Assembly: GCF_016775005.1 (NCBI RefSeq)
Contig: NZ_JAEUXI010000004.1
Span: 124,001 to 188,000, forward strand
Length of the DNA: 64,000 nucleotides
Reading direction: 5' to 3'
DNA from: Streptococcus suis
GTDB lineage: Bacteria > Bacillota > Bacilli > Lactobacillales > Streptococcaceae
The translations under genes and the position numbers were made by a program. The notes under the pieces are model-generated. The model was not told the origin of the DNA, did not search any database, and was given only the letters and a program-made list of their open reading frames with translations. This document shows positions 9,155 through 17,089 of the stretch, one piece after another; position 1 is the first letter of the stretch; each line of letters starts with the position of its first letter.

Positions 9155-9922
9155 CTATTGAGCGTAATCCCCGCCTTCAACCCCATAATACTCTTCCAGA
9201 GTCAAGCCAGATTGGTAGATCTCTGTCGCTTCTTGACCTACATAACGGATATGCCAAGATTCTGGCATGTAGCCTGTTGACGCTTCTTTTCCTTCCAAAT
9301 AGCGAACCACAAAGCCATATTCATGGGCATGCTGAGCCAACCACTGACAAGCTGTCGGTTCCGTTAAAAGGTTGCCCGCAGTATCAATCAGATCAAAGGC
9401 CAGTCCAGTTTGGTGTTCTGAATAACCTGGTCTAGCTGAGTAGCGATCGGCATTTGCTTGACCGTCTTGGTTGACATAGTTTTGGTAGAGCGAAGCCTGT
9501 GTTTCATAGGAACGAAAACCCGAGTATTGATTGGATACCGCAAAGCCTTGCGCCTGCATATTGGCTAGTAACTCCAAGAAGGAAGCAAGGGCAGTTGGGT
9601 CCTCTCCAGGTGCATAAGAGCTTGCTAGAGGATGTTTTTTATTGACAATAATGACTGGCCCATACTTGCCTTCAACATAGTAATAAGACCCATTATAGGC
9701 AGCATCTTGGCTGGCCTGACCTGTTTGGCTTGCTTCTGAAGAACTACTTGTCTCAGACTCAGCTTGAGTCGAACTGGCAACTATCTCCTGGGAACTGTTT
9801 GAGCTAGCTGCAGTCTGGCTACTTTGACTGTTACTTTCGCTAGTTTGCTTTTCTTGAGAATTTCCGCAAGCAGCCAGCATTATTAAACTAATACCTAACA
9901 ATATCCAATATCTCTGTTTCAT
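9155..9922 (-). CDS. M15-family D,D/L,D-carboxypeptidase lipoprotein (LdcB/DacB-like)
   Basis: 255 aa from the ATG at 9922, after GGAG. A signal peptide ends in lipobox LAAC (Cys about 19). A Ser/Gln/Thr-rich linker (about 20-75) spans the wall, then the M15B VanY domain follows with zinc-binding motifs SARPGYSEHQTGLAFD and ESWHIRYVG. This fits pneumococcal DacB/LdcB, which trims tetrapeptide stems to tripeptides on the cell surface; the symbol is left open because D,D activity cannot be excluded. The HAD gene ends 10 bp upstream. Confidence 0.85.
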   Translation of the reverse strand: MKQRYWILLGISLIMLAACGNSQEKQTSESNSQSSQTAASSNSSQEIVASSTQAESETSSSSEASQTGQASQDAAYNGSYYYVEGKYGPVIIVNKKHPLASSYAPGEDPTALASFLELLANMQAQGFAVSNQYSGFRSYETQASLYQNYVNQDGQANADRYSARPGYSEHQTGLAFDLIDTAGNLLTEPTACQWLAQHAHEYGFVVRYLEGKEASTGYMPESWHIRYVGQEATEIYQSGLTLEEYYGVEGGDYAQ

Positions 9923-9932
9923 ATCCCTTCTC

Positions 9933-10628
9933 CTATTCTTTGATGGATAAAATATCAAAAAGTTCACTATAACGTGAAATGGTGTAGGTTGGTTGAGCAG
10001 GACCTTGATTGATTTGCTTAGTTGGATTATACCAAACAGAATCGATTCCTGCATTATTGGCACCTTGAATATCTGCAGTCAAGCTGTCCCCTACCATCAA
10101 AAGACTGGTCTTATCACCACCTGAAACCTGCTCTGCTATTTTATCAAAAAAAGCAGCCGCAGGCTTCTGGGTCCCCATCCTTTCTGAAATGAAGACATCT
10201 GTAAAATACTGCTGGATGGGAGAATGGTGCAGGCGGTTCTCCTGGATGTAGGTGATACCGTTTGTGGCCGCATACAGCTGGTAGCCGTTTTGGGTCAACT
10301 GGCGTAACAGTTGGTCTGCCCCTGTAAAAATTTGTCCCTGCTTACCGATAAATTCCTGATAGGTCAGTGCCATCTGGCGGCCATCCACTTGGCGGCCAAA
10401 CTGGGCAAAGGTTTTGGAAAAACGTGTGTCAATCAACTCCTGCTTGCTAATCAAACCCTTTTCCAACTCCTTCCACATGGCTTGGTTAATTGGACGATAG
10501 ACATCCTTGAAGGCCTGAATATCAGTCACATCCATAGCCTGCAAAAACTGGGTTAAAGCGAGTTCTTCCCCACGCGCAAAATCCAGCAAAGTATGGTCTA
10601 AATCAAATAAAATATGTTTGTAATGCAA
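9933..10628 (-). CDS. YjjG-type HAD phosphatase (noncanonical pyrimidine nucleotidase)
   Basis: 231 aa, HAD subfamily IA. Motif I is FDLDHTLLDF (residues 8-17), motif II ATNG near 120, Lys in GTQKP near 152 and motif IV VGDSLTADIQGANNAG near 178. The length and the motif I tail match YjjG/TIGR02254, which cleans noncanonical pyrimidine nucleotides. It is probably co-transcribed with the downstream carboxypeptidase. Confidence 0.85.
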   Translation of the reverse strand: MHYKHILFDLDHTLLDFARGEELALTQFLQAMDVTDIQAFKDVYRPINQAMWKELEKGLISKQELIDTRFSKTFAQFGRQVDGRQMALTYQEFIGKQGQIFTGADQLLRQLTQNGYQLYAATNGITYIQENRLHHSPIQQYFTDVFISERMGTQKPAAAFFDKIAEQVSGGDKTSLLMVGDSLTADIQGANNAGIDSVWYNPTKQINQGPAQPTYTISRYSELFDILSIKE

Positions 10629-10693
10629 TTCGGTTCCTTTCTTAAATAAGCTATTTATAGGTTATTCTAAAAATTTAATTCATTATTAAACAC

Positions 10694-12064
10694 TCACATG
10701 TCTGGCAAATTAAGGCAAAGGTCCTTCTCCATGAGCATGGTCAAGTCTTCATTTCCAATAGCTTCTTTTTCTGCTAGACGATTTGCTTGGAGCGACAATG
10801 AAGCTTCAAAAAGATTTCGAACTGCTCGTCCATTTGAAAAATTTGATGGTTTCTTATTACAGAGCTTTTGTAAGTAATCTTTCAACGAAAGGCTTGCATC
10901 AGTTGTTAGCTGCATCTCATAATTTTGGCAATATAGGTTGAAGATATCAAACAGTTCTTCTGCTGTATAATCAGGAAAGTGGATGGATTTGTTAAATCTT
11001 GATTCCAATCCAGGATTTGAAGCCAGAAAGTCATTCATTGGTCCAGAATATCCAGCAACAATCACGACAAAATCATCACGCTTATCTTCCATAGCTTTTA
11101 GAATCGTATCAATTGCTTCTTGCCCAAAATCAGATCCACCTTTAGCAAGAGTATAAGCTTCATCAATAAACAAGATGCCACCCATTGCCTTGTCAATCAC
11201 CTCTCTAGTCTTTATCGCAGTTTGACCGACATAACCCGCTACCAAATCAGACCGATCGACTTCAACCAATTGCCCCTCCGACAGAATTCCCAATGCTTTG
11301 TATATCTTTGCGATTAATCGAGCAATGGTCGTCTTACCAGTTCCGGGATTTCCTAGAAAAACCAAATGATTGGAAGTTTTTATTTGCTTATAACCTCGTT
11401 CTTTTCTGATTTTATTGAGTCTTAGCAAGTTTATTAAATTACGAACCTCACTCTTTACATTTTGCAATCCTATCAATCGGTCAATCTGCTCTAACACTTC
11501 CTCAATTGTTTCAGCTTGAGAAGAAGAAATCGAAGAACTTTCTTCTGATATACTAATTGGTTCAGTGTTAGTGTTGACTGATGTTTTTTCAAACTCATGT
11601 CCAAATTCTTTATCTAAATCTGGAACATTCTTCACATACTCTTTCAGATTTTTTACATAGTCGATAAATCCTTGTACATTTATCGATTTTTTATGTTTTT
11701 TACTTAAACTATAGTGCTGCCCAATCACAATGATTGATTTTATATAGAGGTCAGAGAGTATGAAGCCGTTACTTTTCTCCTTGACTTGATCAATTTGACA
11801 AAGCATCTTGAAGGAAGAAGGAATATTCCCATTTTCATCTCCTATGCATTCAACTTGAATCTCTGAGAAATAGGTCATCATAAAAAGATTGATGCGTTCT
11901 TCGCTATCTTTAAGAGATATTTTTTGAATAAAGGTTAGGAGATCTTGACAGACCAGCTGCTTCAAGGAAATTGGTCCTTGTTTCGATAAGTGTTTTGTAT
12001 CAACACTATCACAAGCATATAGAAGTCTGTCTATAGCATTTTTGATTTCTAAATCCATTTTCAA
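10694..12064 (-). CDS. SpoVK/CbbX-type AAA+ ATPase with unknown N-terminal domain
   Basis: 456 aa. Residues 1-190 form an unrecognised, mostly helical domain ending in a Ser/Glu-rich linker. The AAA+ module (about 195-456) has Walker A GNPGTGKTT near 238, pore-loop GYVGQTA, Walker B GGILFIDEAYTL, sensor VVIVAGYSGPM and Arg finger NPGLESRF. This is the CbbX/SpoVK/EccA clade, hexameric remodelers that thread peptides. It is the last gene of a three-gene operon (10 bp after the preceding stop), so it may remodel a partner encoded there. Start could also be at 12058. Confidence 0.8.
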   Translation of the reverse strand: MKMDLEIKNAIDRLLYACDSVDTKHLSKQGPISLKQLVCQDLLTFIQKISLKDSEERINLFMMTYFSEIQVECIGDENGNIPSSFKMLCQIDQVKEKSNGFILSDLYIKSIIVIGQHYSLSKKHKKSINVQGFIDYVKNLKEYVKNVPDLDKEFGHEFEKTSVNTNTEPISISEESSSISSSQAETIEEVLEQIDRLIGLQNVKSEVRNLINLLRLNKIRKERGYKQIKTSNHLVFLGNPGTGKTTIARLIAKIYKALGILSEGQLVEVDRSDLVAGYVGQTAIKTREVIDKAMGGILFIDEAYTLAKGGSDFGQEAIDTILKAMEDKRDDFVVIVAGYSGPMNDFLASNPGLESRFNKSIHFPDYTAEELFDIFNLYCQNYEMQLTTDASLSLKDYLQKLCNKKPSNFSNGRAVRNLFEASLSLQANRLAEKEAIGNEDLTMLMEKDLCLNLPDM

Positions 12065-12073
12065 ACCTCAAAT

Positions 12074-13105
12074 TTAAAGCAGAGCGACTTGATCCATAAT
12101 CGTATGATAGACTTGACGCGAGGCTGCCGAATCTTGAACTAAGGTTTCTTCCAAACTGGATACAATAGTTTCTTTTAATTCAGCTGTATTAACTTGATTT
12201 AAAGTTTGGAAAGTTTGTTGATCATCTAAAGCAAGAATTAAGTTTTGATTATCTTCAATCACTTCTTTCTGCGAGAAAACTTCTTCCATTAATTCTGCAC
12301 AGTAGATATCCATTTCAACTGTTGTCATATTGGACTCCAAAAAAGCATAGTCTTGTAATCTTTCAAGAAACCAACCTGATTGCAAAATATCATATACACT
12401 CATCCATCTATCATGAGAAGAATGCCATACACTTCCACTATTTAATTTTGCCTTGTTATTAAAATAGTAGAGCTCGTCATAAAACCGTAATGACATGGTT
12501 AACATAGAAAGAAGCGAGAAAATTGACAAAATGATTGAACTTTTATCTGTTGCAATTTCCTTCTTAAAAACAGCAATTAATAACTGTAAGACATTGTATA
12601 GTTGATCAACTAGTTCACGCATTTTTTCTTCAGAATATGGATTTTGACGTCTTCTAGCATCCAACATGTCTGTATATGAAGAAAGAACTTTATTAAATTC
12701 ATAGCCAGTCTGAATATCATGTCCCTGTTTTACAGTTTGATGGAGATGTTGAATTTGTTGAGCGATTTCCTCACTCATTTGTTCGAGTTTAGCATATAAA
12801 ATTGCAAAGCCTGCACAGGTTGCAACCAGATTCAAACAATTCAACGCAAGGGTTATATTTTGTAAAACAGTAACATTTTGAAGCAATTGAAGCCCATTAT
12901 TGGTTAATTGTAAATTTTTATGTATTGCTTGAAAGACCTGGTTTACCAATTGAGCAGCCTCTTTATTTTGAACTTGATTAATCGCAACTTTCTGAATCGC
13001 TCGTATTTGTTTATTATTCCCTCTCAATACTATCTCAAGGACACCTTTTTCATTAAGAAAACTATACAGTTCATGCAGACTATGAATATTTATTACGTTA
13101 GACAT
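12074..13105 (-). CDS. Unrecognised 343-aa protein with two hydrophobic segments (AAA+ operon)
   Basis: I do not recognise a family. The protein is helical and Gln/Leu/Asn-rich. It has a hydrophobic segment at about residues 80-102 (LNCLNLVATCAGFAILYAKL), coiled-coil-like EEIAQQIQHLHQTVKQG after it, and a second hydrophobic stretch at about 195-212 (SIILSIFSLLSMLTMSL). It could therefore be membrane-associated or self-assembling. It is sandwiched with 2-bp and 9-bp gaps between the 212-aa gene and the AAA+ gene, making it a likely substrate or effector partner of the ATPase. Very AT-rich compared with the host genes before it. Confidence 0.7.
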   Translation of the reverse strand: MSNVINIHSLHELYSFLNEKGVLEIVLRGNNKQIRAIQKVAINQVQNKEAAQLVNQVFQAIHKNLQLTNNGLQLLQNVTVLQNITLALNCLNLVATCAGFAILYAKLEQMSEEIAQQIQHLHQTVKQGHDIQTGYEFNKVLSSYTDMLDARRRQNPYSEEKMRELVDQLYNVLQLLIAVFKKEIATDKSSIILSIFSLLSMLTMSLRFYDELYYFNNKAKLNSGSVWHSSHDRWMSVYDILQSGWFLERLQDYAFLESNMTTVEMDIYCAELMEEVFSQKEVIEDNQNLILALDDQQTFQTLNQVNTAELKETIVSSLEETLVQDSAASRQVYHTIMDQVALL

Positions 13106-13107
13106 TG

Positions 13108-13746
13108 TTAATCTCCTTGAATTTTACTCTCCATAAGCTTACAATATACGATAATGGTCATGATCAGATAGAATACTTCACTTGAATAGATTCCATTCAT
13201 TGAGAAAAATTCTGCTACTTGAAAATTCAATTTTTTAGCTTGTTCCTGCTTCATATTGAGAATAATTTGTTCAATAGAAAGAGCATCAATAGATAAATCA
13301 AAATTTTCAAATTGCTTTGAATCAGATTGGAGAGCAGAATTGTAAAGACAAAACATAACCCTGCAATAATCAATTAATTGATGGACAGAATGGAATTGTT
13401 TTTTTCCAACTACCTTAGCTTTATCATAATACCGTCTAGCTCGTGGTATGAGCGGGGGATCCATGACCTTCTTATTCCCTTTTGGTGCTTTGGCAATTTT
13501 ATTAGAAACCAATTTATCTAAGAAAATGCTGTAATAAACCAAGTGTTTTTGAAAAGGTATCTTGGTCTTCAATTCCAATTTTTCTAAATAATCATACAAT
13601 TTTTCAGAAAAAATCAACTTATCAATCTGATTGTTTTCTAAAAAGTTAAACTGTAAATACTCACCAATTAGTAATTTTTTAACATTCTGAAACTCTTTGG
13701 TACTGAAATCCATTATCGTGTTGTTTATAAAGTCTTTAAAATTCAT
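13108..13746 (-). CDS. Unrecognised 212-aa protein, first gene of the AAA+ operon
   Basis: No family recognised. A helical, Lys/Phe/Leu-rich soluble protein with a basic central patch (KAPKGNKKVMDPPLIPRARR) and no signal peptide. The start is supported by AAAGGTAGA seven bases upstream. The gene ends 2 bp before the next ATG. Base composition is AT-rich, like its downstream partner, suggesting that the operon was acquired horizontally as a unit between the HAD gene and the nucleotidyltransferase gene. Confidence 0.7.
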   Translation of the reverse strand: MNFKDFINNTIMDFSTKEFQNVKKLLIGEYLQFNFLENNQIDKLIFSEKLYDYLEKLELKTKIPFQKHLVYYSIFLDKLVSNKIAKAPKGNKKVMDPPLIPRARRYYDKAKVVGKKQFHSVHQLIDYCRVMFCLYNSALQSDSKQFENFDLSIDALSIEQIILNMKQEQAKKLNFQVAEFFSMNGIYSSEVFYLIMTIIVYCKLMESKIQGD

Positions 13747-13810
13747 TCATTCTACCTTTTTTCACAAAATTTATACATTCTACTCATCATATTTTTATAT
13801 AAAAATTGCC

Positions 13811-14587
13811 CTAACTCTCCATCCCTAATTCATCCAAAAAGAAGCGATTCAGTGGTAAGATATCCTGTCTCTCATCCTGAACAGTTTGGATATAGACTTC
13901 AATTTCTCGAATGCTTTCTTCCACATAGTTTTGAATCGGAAGTAAGGGGGAAATGAGTGTTTCTTCTGGATGGTTGATTTTCAAGTCCAGCAATGCTGCG
14001 ACATGGGTTTTCATTTCCTCTGGAAGCAAATCCTGAACAAGGTCATCAAACAAAATAGGGGGAATGGTATGATACTTCTCAATCCAACGACAGGCCAAAA
14101 TAGGGCGCAAAGCATAAAAATATTTTTTAGGTTTGACCTGTTCACCAAGTAGGTATTTTTGCATCTGGCCTTTTGCAGTGTTGAGATAATGATGGAGCAT
14201 CTTTTTCTCAGAAAAATAGGTCTGAGCATACTGGCGAATTCGCTCAATAAAATCTGTCTGATGATAGACAATCGGCGACTGCAACCATTCAAATAAGGTT
14301 GGGTTTGACTTAAACAATAGTTTCAAGGTTTTGTCTAGATCCCACCCACTCACATCCCAGGTTTCATCAATCGGCAATTCAATCACATCTCGGCCTTTAT
14401 CCAAAGCTAAATAAAAACCTGGCTTATGTTTGTAGATAAAACGAACATCGAAATCACTGTCTGGTGATTCAAAACCCCAAGCACGACTACCTGATTCGAT
14501 TGCCCACAAGACCTCAACATCAAATTCCTTCTCAATCTCCCGCAATTTTTGGGGGACTAAACGATTCATCTCTTCTTGACTGTGCAT
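13811..14587 (-). CDS. RlaP/YcgL-type nucleotidyltransferase (DNA pol-beta superfamily)
   Basis: 258 aa. The N-terminal nucleotidyltransferase motif is ESGSRAWGFESPDSDFDVRF (about residues 31-50), giving GS and the catalytic DxD, followed by a helical domain. This matches PF10127, the 'RNA repair pathway DNA polymerase beta' family, whose in vivo substrate is unsettled. It has its own RBS (GGAGAT). The gene ends 64 bp before the AAA+ operon; whether it belongs to that system is open. Confidence 0.8.
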   Translation of the reverse strand: MHSQEEMNRLVPQKLREIEKEFDVEVLWAIESGSRAWGFESPDSDFDVRFIYKHKPGFYLALDKGRDVIELPIDETWDVSGWDLDKTLKLLFKSNPTLFEWLQSPIVYHQTDFIERIRQYAQTYFSEKKMLHHYLNTAKGQMQKYLLGEQVKPKKYFYALRPILACRWIEKYHTIPPILFDDLVQDLLPEEMKTHVAALLDLKINHPEETLISPLLPIQNYVEESIREIEVYIQTVQDERQDILPLNRFFLDELGMES

Positions 14588-14640
14588 ACTAATCTCCTCT
14601 TTCTCTTTATTATATCATCTATCTCTCCCAGACAGCAAAA

Positions 14641-14666
14641 AAACTACAACTTTATGGTTGTAGTTT
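14641..14666. terminator. Hairpin between nucleotidyltransferase gene and prophage end
   Basis: AAACTACAAC and GTTGTAGTTT form a perfect 10-bp stem with a 6-nt loop. It has A-rich flanks on the left and T at the right end, so it may act in either direction. A 17-codon frame on the minus strand (14705-14652) runs into it but is too short to call. Confidence 0.6.
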
Positions 14667-14946
14667 GAAAAATTGCTGATACGATGCTTTAGTTTGATCG
14701 TTCATATTTACCTCAATTCTAAAAAATTATAACATCTCTAACAGTTTATATTCAATTGTTACCACCAATTCCAGAGGCAACCATTTAGGCGATTTTGCAA
14801 GGTGGATATGTTTCTATTCCCTCAAACTCCTAGTCAACGGAAACAAATACGTACCCACAGGGTAAACGGAAATAGACTTTGATAATTTCTAACTATCACT
14901 TCCACTCACTCCAAAAATTACTTACTCTAATACTTACCCACCACAA
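14667..14946. other. 280 bp with no recognisable gene
   Basis: Contains only stops in all frames beyond about 20 codons and no clear hairpin. It is the host spacer between the nucleotidyltransferase gene and the terminator of the interrupted rum gene. Confidence 0.5.
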
Positions 14947-14978
14947 AGCAAAAAGCCTTGCAATCAAGGCTTTTTGCT
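14947..14978 (-). terminator. Terminator of the interrupted rum gene
   Basis: A perfect 14-bp hairpin (AGCAAAAAGCCTTG / CAAGGCTTTTTGCT, loop CAAT) lies 22 bp after the rum stop codon on the minus strand. The poly-T is built into the stem, as expected for a strong intrinsic terminator. Confidence 0.85.
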
Positions 14979-14999
14979 ATCACTTTCGTTTCAAATCTT

Positions 15000-15041
15000 C
15001 TAGGCTTTCACCAGCAGAGCAACACACTCCACGTGTGCTGA
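15000..15041 (-). pseudogene. 3' remnant of RlmD/RumA-type 23S rRNA uracil-C5-methyltransferase ('rum')
   Basis: Thirteen sense codons plus TAG on the minus strand read SAHVECVALLVKA. HVEC(V/T)V(V/A)LL is the C-terminal hallmark of TrmA/RlmD enzymes, and a strong terminator follows. Upstream codons do not continue the methyltransferase, so the gene was cut here. Phi-m46.1-family phages are known to integrate at a rum gene of this type, so the rest should lie at the far prophage end beyond this window. The fragment is short, so the call rests on motif plus position plus terminator. Confidence 0.7.
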
Positions 15042-15050
15042 GAGCTTTCT
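15026..15050. other. Probable prophage attachment site (one end)
   Basis: The host reading frame of rum becomes unrelated just upstream of CACGTGGAGTGTG (15026-15038 on the minus strand), so the crossover core lies in or beside this stretch. It cannot be fixed exactly without the other end of the prophage. Confidence 0.5.
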
Positions 15051-15114
15051 TCTATACTAATAGACGAAAGGGATTGAAAGTTATTTTAGAATGATACTGT
15101 GGAACGGAATTTAT

Positions 15115-15717
15115 TTACTCTTCTTTATAGTAATTACAGCAGCTATCACATAAAAATGGATAGTCATAATCACTAGGTGTACCAAAATCATAGCCGCCAC
15201 AACGCTCACAGCCTGTCACCTCATTTATTTCTCCACAGTTCAAACACTTTCCTCTGTCAGTAAAAGCTTCGTCAATACATATCCAATACTCTCCACACTC
15301 TTGACATGGTAAATCTAAAATTGGATAAGAACCACCGTCTTTAATAATGGAATATTCGGAACTTCCCACCAAATCCTTATAGTCTATAAAATCACTATTT
15401 ATTATATCAACCATTTTACTACCTAATCTAGACAGTTCGTGCTCTGAAACACCATCCATCTGGACCGGCATATAAGTACCTTGAAACTCATCGAATTCAA
15501 CCTCTCCATTAGTATAGGACACTCTTCCAATTGATTCTGAACTTGAACTTCCATCTTTTTTATACTTTAAATATAGGAAACTTTCGGATCCTTCATAGGC
15601 GTTAATATCTGTATCAGCCTCAAAACTAATTAACTGACCATCTATTTTGTTTTCAATTTCGAATACAACACTATTTGAATTAAAATTCTTTAGTTCAGTA
15701 TAATCGCTGAAATTCAA
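15115..15717 (-). CDS. Hypothetical protein with C-terminal zinc-ribbon array
   Basis: At least 200 aa. The N-terminal two thirds are acidic and unrecognised. The last 65 residues hold four CxxC knuckles (CQEC, CLNC, CERC, CDSC), i.e. two zinc-ribbon-like sites. The TTG start at 15717 is the ORF limit, but the frame stays open and protein-like to 15768, where ATT follows a strong GGAGGT at 8-9 nt. Either an ATT start is used or the 5' end was truncated by recombination. It lies between the prophage end and a terminator. Confidence 0.55.
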   Translation of the reverse strand: MNFSDYTELKNFNSNSVVFEIENKIDGQLISFEADTDINAYEGSESFLYLKYKKDGSSSSESIGRVSYTNGEVEFDEFQGTYMPVQMDGVSEHELSRLGSKMVDIINSDFIDYKDLVGSSEYSIIKDGGSYPILDLPCQECGEYWICIDEAFTDRGKCLNCGEINEVTGCERCGGYDFGTPSDYDYPFLCDSCCNYYKEE

Positions 15718-15821
15718 ATACTCACTGAATCGGAAGGATTCTTCAATCGAATCATAAAGTCGACTAATATCTTATGACCTCCAAATTGTTCTACAATTTG
15801 ATTCTACCACAAAAACGCAAA

Positions 15822-15865
15822 AAAGGCTGTAACCACAGTGGGTTCCCACTGTCGTCACAGCCTTT
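15822..15865 (-). terminator. Terminator T1 (copy one of a duplicated terminator)
   Basis: AAAGGCTGT and ACAGCCTTT bracket an inner GTGGG/CCCAC hairpin. The minus strand continues into TTTTTTGCGTTTTTG. A close copy (T2) lies at 17116-17159. Confidence 0.75.
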
Positions 15866-15872
15866 CTTTACT

Positions 15873-15940
15873 CTATAAATCTACCTCAGTTCCTTGCAGG
15901 AAGCGAACCGCGATTTCGCCTTTAAGTCCTATCGAGATAT
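15873..15940 (-). pseudogene. 3' end remnant of a second large serine recombinase
   Basis: The minus strand reads ISIGLKGEIAVRFLQGTEVDL then stop, matching the last residues of the intact recombinase at 21387-22775 (IRIGLDGEITVCLLEGTEVDL). DNA identity is only around 70-75%, so this comes from a related but different recombinase gene, not a recent duplication. The rest of that gene is gone, replaced by the AraC-family gene. Confidence 0.75.
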
Positions 15941-15942
15941 CG

Positions 15943-16842
15943 TTAAAAGGTATCAGATAGATTAACTGGTATTTTTTTAGCTTTAGTTATCGGAATCCAA
16001 AGCTCCATTTTATAATCTTTACTATCCATATCACCTTCATAATAATATTCAAAGTCAGGTTTTCCTGAATGAACATAACCATGCTCAGGGAAGAAAACTT
16101 CCAACGCATATTTCCATCCGTTATGAATACAATCCGGAACAGATCCTATTAATTCTACAACAGCATACTCCGCTTCTTCCACTTCCAAAACATCTAAGCC
16201 TATGCTTCTTGCTTTATCCACATCATTAACAATATAGCCTGCCATATAGCTAATTGTATTGGATTCTAAAACATCATGATTATCAAGGTTTAATATATCG
16301 TGGCAAACCCCAACAGATTCTCCTGTCCCAAATTTTGAGATTTCTTCATGGCTAACCTTAGAAAACAATTTCCCCCATATACCTGAACATAATGATGAAT
16401 TGATGCTATTTTCATTGATCCCTGCAACTGTAAATGCTTTTTTCTTTTGAATTGTAATATTCATACTTCTTCCTCCTCTTACACTGAGTGATAATTGCAC
16501 TCGTGATACTAATTTGAATGGTTTCCCGTTTCTTACCTCTGAAGGAGTAAATCCATGAAAATTCTTAAAAGCTGTTCCAAACGAATCCGATGACTCATAT
16601 CCGAATTTGAAGGCAACATCAATAATCTTTTCGTCCGTATCTCTTAAAATAACGGCTGCTTCCGTCAATCTTCTGCTTCTTAAATATTCTGAGAGCGTTG
16701 TTTCGGTCAGAATAGAAAACAAGCGACTAAACATCGAGTACGAATATCCGGATAGCTGTGCTACTTTCTTTTCGTCAATTTCATCATCAAGAACTGTTTC
16801 AAGATAATCAATCGTATTGTTAAACGACTTGATAATATTCAC
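15943..16842 (-). CDS. AraC-family regulator with GyrI-like effector domain
   Basis: 299 aa from a GTG at 16842 that follows AAAGGGGGA; the frame extends to 16917 without support. The N-terminal AraC DNA-binding domain (about 1-110) has two HTHs (VAQLSGYSYSMFSRLF and IDVAFKFGYESSDSFGTAF, then FHGFTPSEVR). The C-terminal GyrI-like/effector-binding domain (about 125-299) would sense small amphipathic ligands. It resembles Rob/SoxS-like multidrug regulators of clostridial elements. It lies between duplicated terminators; no efflux pump is adjacent. Confidence 0.82.
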   Translation of the reverse strand: MNIIKSFNNTIDYLETVLDDEIDEKKVAQLSGYSYSMFSRLFSILTETTLSEYLRSRRLTEAAVILRDTDEKIIDVAFKFGYESSDSFGTAFKNFHGFTPSEVRNGKPFKLVSRVQLSLSVRGGRSMNITIQKKKAFTVAGINENSINSSLCSGIWGKLFSKVSHEEISKFGTGESVGVCHDILNLDNHDVLESNTISYMAGYIVNDVDKARSIGLDVLEVEEAEYAVVELIGSVPDCIHNGWKYALEVFFPEHGYVHSGKPDFEYYYEGDMDSKDYKMELWIPITKAKKIPVNLSDTF

Positions 16843-16978
16843 TTCGATCCCCCTTTTCATTCGGTTTATTTTAGTATAGAGGAAGATTTCTTTTCCTACC
16901 CTACAATATCCGTACAAGTTTTATAGGTTTTATCTCTTAGAAACTTATAGTTTGCTAAGTTCGATAAACTTAGATTTT

Positions 16979-17089
16979 TCATAGTCCTATTTCAGCGTAA
17001 ATTTTCTCTATGAATGGTGCTTTATAAGCAATATAGCTTTCTATATCGTTTGGGTAAAATTTTGCCGATAACGATTTGATACTGTTCAT
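16979..17089 (-). CDS. Small 36-aa ORF between AraC gene and T2
   Basis: Starts MNSIKSLSAKFYPNDIESYI and ends with IEKIYAEIGL; amphipathic composition looks protein-like but no family is recognised. It could be the remnant of a larger gene whose 5' part was lost at the terminator junction. Confidence 0.3.
   Translation of the reverse strand: MNSIKSLSAKFYPNDIESYIAYKAPFIEKIYAEIGL

Noticed and set aside
9923..10063. N-terminal extension of the M15 lipoprotein
   Set aside because: The lipoprotein signal begins at the later ATG (9922) with its own RBS; the extension overlaps the HAD gene.
14652..14705. 17-codon frame after GAGGT on the minus strand
   Set aside because: Too short and ends inside a terminator hairpin; could be chance.
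15943..16842. Part of the phage lysogeny control
   Set aside because: AraC/GyrI architecture and its place between duplicated terminators fit accreted foreign DNA rather than phage regulation.
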